Assembly: GCA_002104905.1 (NCBI GenBank)
Contig: MCFE01000393.1
Location: forward strand, 18,452-82,451
DNA length: 64,000 nucleotides
Direction of reading: 5' to 3'
DNA from: Basidiobolus meristosporus CBS 931.73
Taxonomy: Eukaryota > Basidiobolomycota > Basidiobolomycetes > Basidiobolales > Basidiobolaceae
Below the pieces are notes generated by a model. It did no database searches, was not told the origin of the DNA, and saw nothing but the letters and a program-made list of their open reading frames with translations. The stretch's first letter is position 1. Each line of letters starts with the position of its first letter. A program made the translations under genes and the position numbers. Shown one piece after another: positions 35,219 through 47,160 of the stretch.

Positions 35219-35833
35219 TTAATCCAACAACACATCCCTGGACTTGATCAGCTTCTTTGCTTTGGTATTATAGAGTGTGTATGCTATACTCTCATTGCAG
35301 TAGCTCAAAAATAAGCATTTCTCACTTTTTTGCTCATATTGTGACTGAGCTCTTGGGAGTTTCTTAGCATATGCTGTACACCCAAATATTCCTTGATGCT
35401 CTGCACTTGGTCTGTATCCATACCATGCTTCAAATGGAGTAGAAACACAGAGTATTCTGTTATAACTCCTATTTTTAAGGTACACAGCTGAGGCTATGGA
35501 TTTTGCCTAAAAATTAAAGGATAGTTTTTGATTAAGGATCATAGATCTTACCATGATGTTTATTTATCTGTTTGCATATTTTGCTACTCCATTTTGCTAT
35601 GGGGAATATGCTATAGTAGTCTCTTGCTTTATCCCATGAGTTGTGCAGAAGTATATGGAGAATTTTGTGGTATATTCTCCACCATTATCAGAGTGTATTT
35701 TCCTGATTCTTGCACCAGTTTCTCTCTCCACCATGGCTTCAAACTCCCTGGGCTTAGACAGAACTTCTTCATTTCTCTCCATGAAGTAGACCCATGTGTA
35801 TCTTGTATAATTATCAGTAAAAGTGACACCCAC
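35219..35833 (-). pseudogene. Copia integrase remnant (downstream part)
   Basis: The catalytic core motif VTFTDNYTRYTWVYFMER, then IRKIHSDNGGEYTTK (second Asp), is at 35597-35833. The C-terminal part AEHQGIFGCTAYAKK is at 35219-35485. The N-terminal half lies beyond the nested LTR insertion at 37.69 kb. Confidence 0.85.
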
Positions 35834-37684
35834 TGACAGATGTGCACATTTGCATATTTTCTACTTGCCTATTTCTCTACTACACATATTTTAGTTTTAT
35901 CCCATTTGTCTTACTTGATCAGTACTATCTCATAAGCCGGCTGACTATCACACCTGCTTACCTTATTGCATAAGTTATCCCTCACTTTATGCAAGATTAC
36001 TAGCTATAAGTGCTTCTATATTAGGGTAGTACCCATGCTAGTACCCATGACACATAGTAACATATGTCACCATCCCTACCATTTCCACACCATGAATGGT
36101 ATCCCTATGTTACACAGGTTTCAGAGTACTAATTCCTGATTGGTTGGATGTGCTGTACCTCTTGGAACCTTCTGGCACCTACTTAGAATACTCCTAGCTC
36201 ATTCTGATGTCATTAAGATTTCTATTGATCTCTGGAACCTTCTGGAACACAATGATTTGTAATCACTTAGCCAGCAAGAAAAGTATATGGGGGAGACAAT
36301 CCCTCAACAATAAATCATCATCCCTTTAATCAATATACCAACTTGTCAATTAGTGTGATCACTGCTACCTACCACTACCTGAACCTCCAATCCCAGGCCA
36401 CAGGACACTCCCAGGAAACTGTGCTGACAGCCAACTGACCCTGGAGGCACTACTTGTGAGGAATACTCAGAGCAGGTATCTTTTATTATATTTAATTCTT
36501 TCCCAAGTTTGTACTGCTACAGGCAAAGATACTTTTCTTACTTTGTAACTATTGACTGCAGCTGCATTCTTATCAAGTCCCTGCTGGTGGAGTTTACAGT
36601 TGTTTTGACCTTGGATGCTTTAGTACATTGTCATCTCAAAAGATGCTGAACCCAGCACATACTTTTGTTAAGATACCAACTAAGTTGGGGATTGTAGCTC
36701 AATAGTTTTTCCTTGACAAGCTTGTGGCTTTATTCCCCATCACATTAGATTAGAGACAGAACCCAAGTATTCCTAGCAAGCTTTTGCCAGAGGTTATTGC
36801 ACCCAGTAAACACCCCATACAAATAAAACTTGAGAAGTGTTGGTCATTGTGGTGGTGTAGAGGTACTCCTGGGAGAAGCTACACAACTCAAGGTGTGTGA
36901 GGTGTCTGATGGGTGCAATAACCTCTGTGTCTAAACTGCTGGTATCTTTGCCAATATGTCACTATGGTAAAAGCTCCTGCTTCTCTAGCTTCCTAGGTGC
37001 TCCAAGTGTCTCCAAAGGCCTCTGTGTGTCTTGTGCACTACCTTGAAAAGCTCCTTGATGGCAGGTCTGAGATGTACTGTTGAAGGCAGGTGCAGTGATC
37101 AACTGCTAATCAATAAGGTAGAAGTGCTACTGATAGAAGGGATGATTTATTGATGAGGGATTGCTTTCCCTTAAATACTTTTCCTGATTGCCAAGTGATT
37201 ACTAATGACATGGTTCTAGAAGACTCTAGGCATCAGTGGAATTCTTGATGATATCACTATGAGCTAAAAATATGCCAAGAATGTCCTGGAAGGTTCTAAA
37301 GGGCACAGCACATCCAATCAATCAGGAATCAGTAGTCTGAAACCTGTGCAACATAGAAATACCATATATGGTATTGAAATGGTAGGGATGGTAACACAGA
37401 CCTAGGTCATGTGCCACAGGTACTGACGCGGGTACTTGCCTTATGTAGATAAATATACTGATCACAAAGCTGAATAACATCTGGGATAACTAATGCTAAT
37501 AACTAATCAGGGTAAACATCATATGGGGATAATACTGATAATATGGGCAAAAGAAGAATGGGATAATACTGATAAGATAAAATATGGATAAGTATATCAT
37601 AATGACTATATGAATAAACTTGTCTGTGGAAGGTATGATTACCCTACCACAACATATCTCTCCTTTGGACTTATACACCACCAC
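35823..37684 (-). repeat. LTR copy A, interrupted by LTR copy B
   Basis: 35823-36847 is the reverse complement of the solo LTR at 38462-39527 (for example ACACCCACTGACAG, TTTTATCCCATTTGTCTTAC, CTTGAGAAGTGTTGG). After copy B the remaining end of A resumes at 37652 (ATATCTCTCCTTTGGACTTATACACCACCAC). A splits the Copia integrase between LSLGG and VTFTDNY. About 15 bases of its expected first end are missing or blended with Copia sequence. Confidence 0.7.
36848..37651 (+). repeat. LTR copy B nested inside LTR copy A
   Basis: The copy starts TGTGGTGGTGTAGAGG and ends TACCCTACCACA, matching the termini of the related solo LTR. Flanks are ...GGTCAT on the left and ACATATC on the right, so CAT plus one changed base is duplicated at the point where copy A is split. 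It is diverged from the 38.46-kb copy and has opposite orientation to copy A. Confidence 0.7.
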
Positions 37685-37689
37685 TCCAC

Positions 37690-38442
37690 CTAAGGATAAA
37701 TTTTGCATAGGTCCAAAAAGATCTGAATGAAATAGATCTGATTTTTTCTTAGTTTTGATTAGCCCAGAGCTCTTGAACAGTTGTCTGGCTTGTTTCCCAT
37801 ATATGCAGGCTTCACAGTGATCCAAATTAGCTGGGGGATCAATTTTTACTCCAGAAATTAGCGGAAATTTGAACATTTTGTGCAAATGATCAAAATTGAT
37901 GTGTCCAAATCCCCTGTGCCAAAGCATAGGTGTTTTTTCATTCAAGTTATTTTTATTGACTTCCAAATATGACGGATTATAAGTCAACTTATGCAGATTC
38001 TGATCTCTGCTACCCAAAGCAATATGAGCACCATTTTGATCAGTGATCCTGCATCCAGAATTGTCAAAGCTCAAACTGAGTCCTTTTGTTGTGGCCTTGC
38101 TTACAGATAGTTGGTTCTTGGCTATTTCTGGTACATGGAGTATTTCTTCAAAGGTCAGTATATGGCTTTTTTCACTGCTTCTAAGGTTTACTGCAATATT
38201 TCCTTCTCCCACTGCATCATGTGTTCTATCATCACCCATGAAAACCTCTTAATTCAAATTTCTTGATATGGGGTAAAAAGTTCTATTAAGTGTGTAATGT
38301 GTTGAGATGCTCCAGAGTCAATATTCCATGGCTGAGAGTCCTTGTTTGTGGTCATATTAAGTTTACATATGAAATGTCTATCTTCAGTTGTTGCAGCTTT
38401 TCCATATTGAGGCTTTTTCTGCTCACCATTGCTCTTTTTCAA
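37690..38442 (-). pseudogene. Copia protease and GAG-pre-integrase remnant
   Basis: The aspartic protease active-site region reads WNIDSGASQHITH. After a break comes FEEILHVPEIAKNQLSVSKA and the zinc-binding GAG-pre-integrase segment MLWHRGFGHINFDHLHKM, then NLDHCEACIYGKQAR (H-x3-H...C-x2-C). FHSDLFGPMQNLSLGG begins the integrase core. Confidence 0.85.
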
Positions 38443-38461
38443 TCACTAGTCTGATGTGCAT

Positions 38462-39527
38462 TGTGGTAGTGTATAGGTCCAAGGGAGAGATATGTCCAAC
38501 ACTTCTCAAGTGTTTTGTGTGTGGGGTGTTCACTGGGTGCAATAACCTCTGGCAAAAGCTTGCTAGGAATATTTGGGTTCTGTCTCTAATCTAATGTGAA
38601 GGGGAATAAAGCCACAAGCTTGTCAAGGGAAAACTATTGAGCTACAATCCCCAACTTAGTTGGCATCTTAACAAAAGTATGTGCTGGGTTCAGCATCCTT
38701 TGAGATGACAATGTACTAAAGCTTCCAAAGTCAAAAGAGCTGTAAACTCCACCAGCAGGGACTTGATAAGAATGCAGCTGTGATCAATAGTTACAAAGAT
38801 AGAAAAGTGTCTTTGCCTGTACAAGAACAAACTTGGGAAAGAATCAAATATAGTAAAAGATACCTACTCTGAGTATTCCTCACAAGTAGTGCCTCCAAGG
38901 TCAGTTGGCATCAGCATGGTTTCCTGGGTGTGTCCTGTGGTCTGGAGTTGGAAGTTCAGGTAGCAGCAGGTAGCAGTGATCACACTAATCAACAAGTTGG
39001 TATATTGATAAAAGGGATGATGATTTATTGTTGAGGGATAGCCTCCCTTATATACTTTTCTTACTGGCTAAGTGATTACTAATCAAGGTGTTCCAGAAGG
39101 TTCTGGATCTTAATAGAAATCTTAATGACATCAGAATGACTTAAGAATGTTCTAAGTAGGTGCCGGAAGGTTCCAAGAGGTACAGCACATCCAACCAATC
39201 AGGTATCAGTATTCTGAAACCTGTGTAACATAGGGATACCATATATGGTATGGAAATGTGATGGTGACACAGGTTGATCATGTGTCATGGGTACTGGCGC
39301 GGGTACTTGCATAATATAGAGGCACTTATAGCTAGTAATCTTACATAAAGTGAGGGGTAACTTATGCAATAAGGTAAGTAGGTATGATAGTCAACTGGCT
39401 TATGGGATAGTACTGATTGGGTAAGACAAATGGGATAAAACTAAAATAAATGTAGTAGAGATATAGGGAAGTAGAAAATACGGGAATGAGCATATCTGTC
39501 AGTGGGTGTCACTGTCACCCCACTACA
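38462..39527. repeat. Solo LTR (1066 bp) with GCAT target-site duplication
   Basis: The repeat begins TGTGGTAGTG and ends CCCCACTACA (inverted TG...CA termini). It is flanked by GCAT at 38458-38461 and 39528-39531. It sits in the Copia zinc-knuckle codons (CNYCKRKG). Copies A and B belong to the same family, and no internal retroelement sequence accompanies this copy. Confidence 0.85.
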
Positions 39528-39531
39528 GCAT

Positions 39532-40180
39532 CCTTTCCTTTTGCAGTAGTTGCAAAGCAGGTTGTTATTGCCTTTACAAGGTCTTGGGCATTTCCTTAGT
39601 TGGTTATCATTGCTTATTAAAGCATTTCTTCTTCCTTTGTATTGGCTCTTGATTTTCTTAATGCTTCATCCAGGAGCCTTCCATGTACAAAATTTACGGT
39701 CAAATCTTCAATTCTGAGCTCTAAAACTGATACATGGCCCTGAAGCTTGTCTGTGAGGTTATTTAGGATGGTTACTATCACATCCATATCAGTAGTTGGT
39801 ACACCCACAGATTCCATCTCATCTACCAGCAGGGTAATTCTATTGACTAGATTTTTCATATCTTCTCCTGGCCACATTTTTGTAGTACAATTTTTTGTCT
39901 AAGATACATTCTCTTGGCAGCTGAATAAGACTGGTAGGTGTCTTCTAATGCCTTCCAAGCATTCTTTGCCATTTTTGCTCTTGAGCATTGAATTAGCTAT
40001 TTGTTTTTGACATTAAGGCAAATGCAGTTAAAGGCACTCTGTTCTTACTTCTAGTACATTAAGAATTCCTCCCCATGTTTTTAGGAGGGCATTGTTCTCT
40101 CATGACAATATCCTAAAGTCCTCTTTCTTGCAACAGCATATTCATCTTCACCTTCCACATTTGGTGGTTAGATCCATCTA
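39532..40180 (-). pseudogene. Copia gag remnant
   Basis: GEDMKNLVNRITLLVDEMES, then VTILNNLTDKLQGHVSVLE and NFVHGRLLDEALRKS, match the UBN2-type Copia gag. A CCHC-like CNYCKRKG follows at the boundary with the solo LTR. Stops break the upstream part. Confidence 0.75.
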
Positions 40181-40256
40181 ACTTCTCAGCAGAGGAAAAA
40201 TTTCAATAATAGCAGTAATAGACATAATAGAGAGTGACAGCTTAGGGTTCTTAACC

Positions 40257-40608
40257 TGTTGTAAGAGTCTTGGAGATATTGAAAGTGATTGGGAGATCCA
40301 GTAGATATTGTGGTTTTCACTTAGTGAATTATTGAATGTAAAAGTAATATTTATACTGTTGCATGCTCTTGGCATAACAAACATAAAGAGTAGGTTTACA
40401 AAGGTTCCATGAGCTTGTGTGCAAAGTTTGGAGCTGTTTGGACAACTTTCAGAATTTTCATCTTTTGAGTACTTGAAATTTTGGTGAAAATATACAAAGT
40501 CAATCCCAACAAGGCTTTTAGTCAGTATTCCTTAGAATTTGAAGGTAATAATCCAAGTGACTAAGTTAGGTGAGTATTTAAGTGGAGTTGCAAGTCTTTA
40601 CAACCACA
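40257..40608 (-). repeat. 5' LTR of the Copia element
   Basis: It runs from TGTTGTAAGAGTC to TTTACAACCACA on the plus strand and is homologous along its length to 33021-33366. Divergence from that copy is visible by eye as scattered substitutions, mostly transitions. Confidence 0.85.
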
Positions 40609-42560
40609 TATTCCTTCTCCCTGCTGGATTCTAGTCACCTTTATGGGAGCACTCTGTCTCTTGTTTGTGTGACTTCAATATTGGATGGTGAAGAAACTGG
40701 CTTACAATATAGAGAAACTTGGCATACTTTGGTAAGGCTATCTTAATAAATACTAGCTGCTTGATGCACCTAGCCCAACTTTGCATTACTTAGGGTAAGT
40801 AGATACTCTGTAACACCTTGTCAGTTCTTTCAAATTTCTCTGATATCTTGAAAGGCTCATTTAGCTTGAAATGTGCCATGTGCAACTTGGTCATCAATAT
40901 AGGGATAATGTTGAAAAGCAAGTGCATTACTCCCAGTGGAAAGCTTTTACTCCTACAGATACCCACTACCTGAGGTATCCCAGGTTTTGGATTAATTCTG
41001 TATTCTGGCCAATGGCTTATAGCTAGCTAACTTTGCTGCAATTCCATGCTGACTTATGTATATTCTTGCTGTGCAAAGATGATGTTCTCAATGTTGGTAT
41101 TGGTATAATAAAATGTTTGCAATCTATGGAGTAAATTCCCTGGATCTCACACATTTCACAGCAAAACCATTTATTGTGCCCAGAAAAGCCAGCAATTTTA
41201 GTGATGGCTGGGATATCACCAACTCAGTTAAAGATAGGCACTTTGATATGATGGCCATTTGGTAGTATCCTGCTGGAAAGCATATAAAAGTCATCAAGCA
41301 ACAGATACAGGTAGCTATGAATGTTAGACATTGATTTAGCCCCAGATACCAGTGAGACTACAATCAGATTTCTGGTCTGATACTATAAGATAGGTGCAGA
41401 TTCTGCTTGATGAGAAACAGTGGCCAGAAGGATATGCTGGTAGAGTACTTGTTAAATGAGAATCCATCACATGCCAAGGCAAAGGCATGGTCATACATAC
41501 CTTCATAGTAGCCCTTGCTTCTTGGTTGTTTGCAATGTTAGCCATTAAATATATCACAAACATTTGCTCTTGATTAATACTAGGTGCAGTACTTTTTTTT
41601 CTCAGAAGTAATAATAAATGCTCAAAGCCCTCATTGCTTATATTGGCGGAAACCTGCCACTTCTCTAGCCACAATATTACATTGTTCACCAGTAGATGTA
41701 CTACTGGGCTCACTTGGCTCCATAATGTATCCTTGGACTTTTTTTCTATGGGTGTTGCCTCAATGCAGATAGAGATTTGGCCAGACTCATGCAGGGTACC
41801 GTTGTTAGGGTGGATAGGCTCACAATCCATCAGGGAGCCTTCTTCTTCAGTGCTATCTCTTTGTGTGTTGTATTCATTTGCTCTTCAACATAACTCTAAA
41901 AAAAATGACTAAGTGATACCTGGGGTATTTCATGCTAAATGAGCTCATTGAAATATCTGAAGAATTTGAAATAATTGGCAAGATATTACCAAGTATCTAC
42001 TAATTAATGAACATTATAGAAGCTCCAATCAATATTCATATACATATGCAACAATATAAATGTAAGGACAGAGCTCTAATGGCCTCATTGTGGCTCTCTG
42101 CTTGATTATAATGACAGTACCACAGTCTACAGCTAGCCCTGTATAATGCTACCATACAAATTTGGTAAATGGAGTTTCCTGTTATTACCTCCCCATGGGC
42201 CAAGCTCATGCTCTACTGTAGAATCACCCCTTGTTAATTGCTTACCCACTACTACCTTGGGTATTCCACATATAGTTGGAATCAAAGAAAATTATTGCCC
42301 CCTGCTTACTAACCTCTGCATATGAACACACCCACTGCAGTATACACACTTGTATCACTGCAACTTTATGTATTTCAGTGTGATACTTGCAAAGCTGCCA
42401 TACACCTTGTATTGTTGATAGCATATGTAAATTACAAACACTAGCTTGGTTGGCACCACTTTTGCCATGAATACCTCCTGAATATCTGGCAAGGACTTTT
42501 TGGTACTTGGCCAATAGACTTGTTCCATTATACCATGCCAGGGCATAAGGTGCAATTTGA
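40609..42560 (-). pseudogene. Tnp2-like transposase remnant, body copy 1
   Basis: On the minus strand, 41336-41830 is open and contains WLEKWQVSANISNEGFEHLL, like the N-terminal part of Tnp2 transposases. Further along, at about 41158-41220, the frame reads GDIPAITKIAGFSGHN followed by WFCCEMCEIQGI, the conserved zinc-containing block. Stops interrupt the reading. The flanking sequence up to 42560 repeats at 47.5 kb. There is no CpG from 40621 to 41646. Confidence 0.6.
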
Positions 42561-44159
42561 GGTTGTTAAGAACTAGGTGCAATGCTGTGGCTAACAGTTG
42601 GTAGGATTGCTCTTGGACAGGTTTGCACTATGTGGGATGATTTTGCACACTATGACACAGTTTGACTCAATAAGGTTGGTATGGATGATTGTGCCAACTT
42701 GTAATGTTTGCACCATGTGTGCAATTGGATACCACTATTATAATAGATAAAATCTGGTATTTGAATCAGTTTCTTCAAGATTACTCAAAATTAATGTGCA
42801 TCACACTATAGAATACATTGATACTTACCATCTTGATTACCATCACTACAATTGGACAGTATCTCAGTAGTTGATTGATCTAAAGGTATCCTGAATCTGT
42901 GAGCCCCCATATGGCTTATTGACCAATACACAAGCTACTTAGTTTGCCATCAAATATTCCATTTTGCCCATTGAGCAGGTCAATCCCTGAACTTAGGGAC
43001 TGGACAAGGTTGTGTAGCTATTACTTTACTGGTTAGGTTGGTGCAAAACAGATCAGATAGCTGCACTGGTTTTGCAGATGATCTATTGGTATTTAAGGTG
43101 TATATTTATAAGGTTTTGCCACAAATGCAAGACTTCCCTGAAACTACTTATATTAAAGATTTAGCAATCACTGGTTTGCAAATGGCTTTTTTAGATTGCA
43201 AAAAAATGCATTACTTGGATCATGACAAATGATAGCAACTCAATGCAATCACATTAACTTCTCCTAGGTTTTTTCTTACAGGTTTCACTACAGAAGCAAT
43301 TGGTAGTGTTTCACTTTGCATACCTAAAGCACTTCCTTGTTGACTATCATCTTGGCTACTTGTGTACTTGTAGACAATATTATGCTTCCTGGTTGATAAT
43401 TGCACTGCTGAAGCTTAGCTGTACTGAATAGCTCCAGATGGTGGTACAGAACCAGCCTGAAGTGCCATGCACTGACACATTCTTTTACTTACTAAAGTCT
43501 CCTGATATTGAGGTACTTTGAGTGGGCCTTCATTGGTCAGTTCTCCAGAAGTTACTCACTGATGGTAAGGTTTAAGAAAACATGCAGGTGCAACAAGAGA
43601 GAATTATGAGGCAATTAGGTAGAGTGGCTGATAGGATAGTTGCAAGGGCCCAGAGAAATTAGGCAATGGTCTAGAAACAGGATGAGTGGCTAATGGATGT
43701 AGTGCAATCAATATAATAGGTACAGAATGCAGCATCTTTACTGCAAAGAAGGTACTCAAGTAGCTCAATGTTGCAGCCAAGAACTGAGTCATTTCCCAGT
43801 GTAGCTGCTGAGGCACACTGTACAGTCTTGAAGCATAACAGCAGTGCCCAAGGATAAAGCCTACAAAAAAATGTATCACATCAGGGGTGGAGAGACTGTG
43901 GTGCTTATATTCAAGCCAACAAATCAAAGGACATTGAAGATCCATGAAACCATTGAGTGTAAGGATGAAGAGTGTCCTAATATGCAAGAGGCCTTTAGAG
44001 GTCTAGTAGGGTTCATCTTACAACCAGCTTTCCATGGTATTATCAGGAACTGAAGGTCAAGCAGAATGCACTTGACCTGTTGCATTAGCATTATCCCAGA
44101 TTCAAGCAAGCAAACAGTCTATGGGTCAGCATTGGAATGCTAATAATATGTCTCAACAA
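42561..44159. other. Unassigned AT-rich repeat DNA
   Basis: No intact gene is present. Remnants of the CACTA-like family are probable because both flanks belong to it. A minus-strand 127-codon frame (43604-43987) and an FADDLLVF string (+, about 43068) have no supporting context. Confidence 0.4.
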
Positions 44160-44225
44160 TAGCAGAAACTATCAAAGACAGAAGAACAAGTGTGCCATGG
44201 CCAAAAACCAGAGGCTTCCTCAAGA

Positions 44226-44800
44226 GCTTGTCAAAAGCAGGGCTGAAAGCCCCAAACAAGCAATAAAGTAACACCAGGTAGTCAGAAGAGTGCTAGTAAG
44301 GCACAGGCATTTCAAAACAGATGCATCAGTACAGTATTTGTTAAGGAGCAAACATAGCTCAATGTAAGAAGCATTGAGGCATGGTAGCAGTTGAGGACTT
44401 GCAAGTGATAAAGCCCGCAGCTTTCCCAGGAGCCCATCACCAGTAGGGCTGGAAGCTCCAAACAAGCAGCAAAGAAATGGTTGGCAGTCAGATGAGTGCC
44501 AGTAAGAGACACAGGCAGAAACACATGCATTGGTACAACATATATCAAGGAAAAAACAGAGTTCAATATAATAAGCACTCAATCAGAGTAGCAGTCAAGG
44601 ACTTCACAGCAATAAAAGCCTATGGCCTTCTTGGGAGCCCATTACAAGCAAGGCTGGAAGTTCCAAACAAGTGAAAAGGAATTGTCAGGTTGCCAGGATA
44701 GTGCCAGCAAGGGACAAGCAGGCAAAAACACATCCACCAGTGCAGCATTCATAAAGGAGAAAACAAAGTGTAATGCTAGAAGCACTTGGTCACAATAGTA
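44226..44800 (+). repeat. Tandem array of a ~204-bp unit, array 1
   Basis: Phase marks CCAAACAAGC at about 44250, 44454 and 44658 are spaced about 204 bp. Each unit has GGCTGGAAG-like, AGTGCCAGTAAG and GCAGGCAAAAACACAT-like blocks in the same order. Three degenerate units are visible. Confidence 0.75.
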
Positions 44801-46019
44801 GTCCCTATCAAAAGTAAATTGGTCCTGCATGTGCATCCATTCTGGATCAGCTGTTGGCAATGATTCTGTTATAATGCTAGCAGCTTGAAATTTATGACTC
44901 CCCGTAAAATCTTATAATGTGATTGTATTGGTGTTTTGCAGATTTTACTGCCAAATAAAATAATAAACTTGACAGTACTTTAGTGGTCCTTCAGGAAAAA
45001 TTGCAAGGTATTGTACAGTCTTGATGTGCTTTTCATTTATTCAAGTGGACCTAGCCCGCCAATATATTCAATTTCCTTATACAGCTATAAACTTAGTGCT
45101 GTTCTGAGGGCCTCATTGCTAATCTCTGCTGCCATCATAACGGCTGCCTACAGATAGTTCTGTATAATGCAACTGCACCAATTTACCAAAAGGCATTTTC
45201 TTTTCCTACCTCCCCTTGTGCTATTCCTATGTTTTGCTGCAGAATCACCCCTCTTTGACCACTACTTTCTTGGGTATTTCACATACAGCTTGAGTCAAAA
45301 AAAACTATGGCCTCCTGCTCACTAACCTCTACATATGTGCACACCTGCTGCAATTGACACACTTTCCCTAAGAAAAAAAACTGAGAAAAGGCCAGCAAAA
45401 AACCATGATAGTATCAGCTAAATCCAAGTTACTCAAAATTGCCAACTCTAAATATCTCTGTTCTGAGCTGATGGGTAGGCAAGCAAACAAGTTCTCCAGG
45501 ATGAGACTAGGCAAACTAGCATTCATACCAAATTTGGTATTTAGCTGCCTATTACCTGCATCAAAAATTGCATTTGAAATTTTGAACCCAAAATACCAGC
45601 TGAATATCAGCAAATACCATCAGAATACCAGCAGAATACCAGCTAAAAGTCAGATGAATTCCAAGTTTGAGATTTCTCATAGGGTTTTATAGCCTCAGCT
45701 TTACAGCTTTTTAGTATTATACTTGCAAAGATGCCATATACCTTGTGTTGCTGGTAACATATACATCTTGCATACATATGCTTGGTTGCTGCCACTTTTG
45801 CCATAAATACCTCCTTAATATACACAAAAATATTAATATTTAACCAATATATTCCTTCTCCCTGCTGAGTTCTAGTCCCACATATTGGTGCACTCTGGCT
45901 CTTGCTTGTGTGAATTCTGCATTGAATGGTGAAGAAGTTGGCTTGTTCCCAGGAGAAACATGGCATACATTGGTTGAGTTGTCCTAATAAGATCCATTTG
46001 CTTGTTGCACCCAACCCAA

Positions 46020-47160
46020 CTTTGCATTACTTATCTGATTACCCACTCTCTAGGGCTGCTTAGCATTTTAGTACCAAAGGCACAAGTGTCTCCATATGCA
46101 TATCTGTCTCAGTATTTTCCACCTCTTTCTGGCTGTCCTCCATGTACCAACCCACCACATTGGTGACAGACTTGAAGGTAGTGTTCTTGAATGTGATTGG
46201 GATATAGTAGTAAATGCAACCTGACTTGCCTTGCTGTCTCTTCACACATCAGCTCCACAGGAAGCTCCCAAAAGGTGAAGCAAGGCCTAATATTTTCCAC
46301 ACACCAAGCACAATGGAGTAGAGGAATGATAGAATAGTGGCAGAGATCTAAGTGTTCAGCATTATGATTGTAGTATGGCCACTTAAATCCCATTTCAAAC
46401 TCCTTGCATAAAAGCTGTAGATGTATCAAGTTGGCATTGGAGATCTGCTCCTGGATAAATACTCCTGCAATGTTAACATACAACTCCCAATGCTTCCAAT
46501 ATACTCTTGCTAGAAATGGCTTCAGAAGGCCACTTGAATCAACACATATTCAGTTCATCCAGTCCTGACATTAATATTGTTGAATATGCCTATGACTAGT
46601 GATTGGAGCTCATGAGAAGTACATTGGGTAGCAGATACTCTTTAATATCTTGCCAATTCTTTCCAATTTCTCCAGTATCTCAAAGGGCTCATTCAGGTTA
46701 ATGCCCCATGTACCACTTGGTCATAAGTATAGGGATATTGTTGAGCAGCAAATGCATTGATCCCAGTGGAGAGCATTTGCTCCAACAGATACCCACTATC
46801 TTAAGTATCCCCAGTCTTCAATTACTTCCATAATCTAGCCAATGGCTTAAAGCTTGCCAACTTTGATACAATTGCAAGCTGACTTTCTGTATATTCCCTC
46901 TGTGGGATGATGCTGTATTTGGAATTGGTGCTTGCATAATAATAATGCATGAGTGTTATGGAGTAAATCCCATGGAATTCTCACATTCAACAGCAACACC
47001 ATCCATTGTGCCAAGAAAAGCCAGCTATCTTGCTGATGGCTGGGGTATCTCCAATGCAGATATTAATATGTGCCCTGATATGATGGTCACTTAGTGGTGT
47101 CCTGCTAGAGTATACAAATGTCATCTAGCAATGGATACAGGTGGCTGTCTTGGTTTGACA
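46020..47160 (-). pseudogene. Tnp2/DUF4218-like transposase remnant, body copy 2
   Basis: At about 46990-47050 on the minus strand the frame reads GDTPAISKIAGFSWHNGW, the same block as copy 1. Downstream, 46109-46483 encodes LCHYSIIPLLHCAWCVENIR, then PCFTFWELPVELMCEETARQ-VR. This resembles the DUF4218 segment (a front of H-x-I, then W-x-FP-x-E-x-x-C and R-Q-V) that follows Tnp2 domains. Together these support a CMC/CACTA-type transposase. It is broken by stops. Confidence 0.6.

Larger units (their letters stand above)
33021..40608 (-). mobile_element. Ty1/Copia LTR retrotransposon with both LTRs, internally interrupted
   Basis: Two direct LTRs (33021-33366 and 40257-40608) flank a minus-strand gag-pol in Copia order: gag (39617-40180), zinc knuckle (about 39532-39580), protease with DSGASQH (38254-38442), GAG-pre-integrase (37690-38239), integrase core (35219-35833), reverse transcriptase (34104-34900) and RNase H (33622-34155). 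A polypurine tract (AAGTGGGAG) abuts the 3' LTR. The element carries a solo LTR in the zinc knuckle and a nested LTR pair in the integrase, so about 2.9 kb of the span is foreign. Many frameshifts and stops show it is dead. It sits inside the CACTA-like region, whose other body copy preserves the empty site. Confidence 0.88.

Noticed and set aside
43038-43232. LINE reverse transcriptase suggested by FADDLLVF
   Set aside because: Only the eight-residue string fits; no other RT motif is present on either side.
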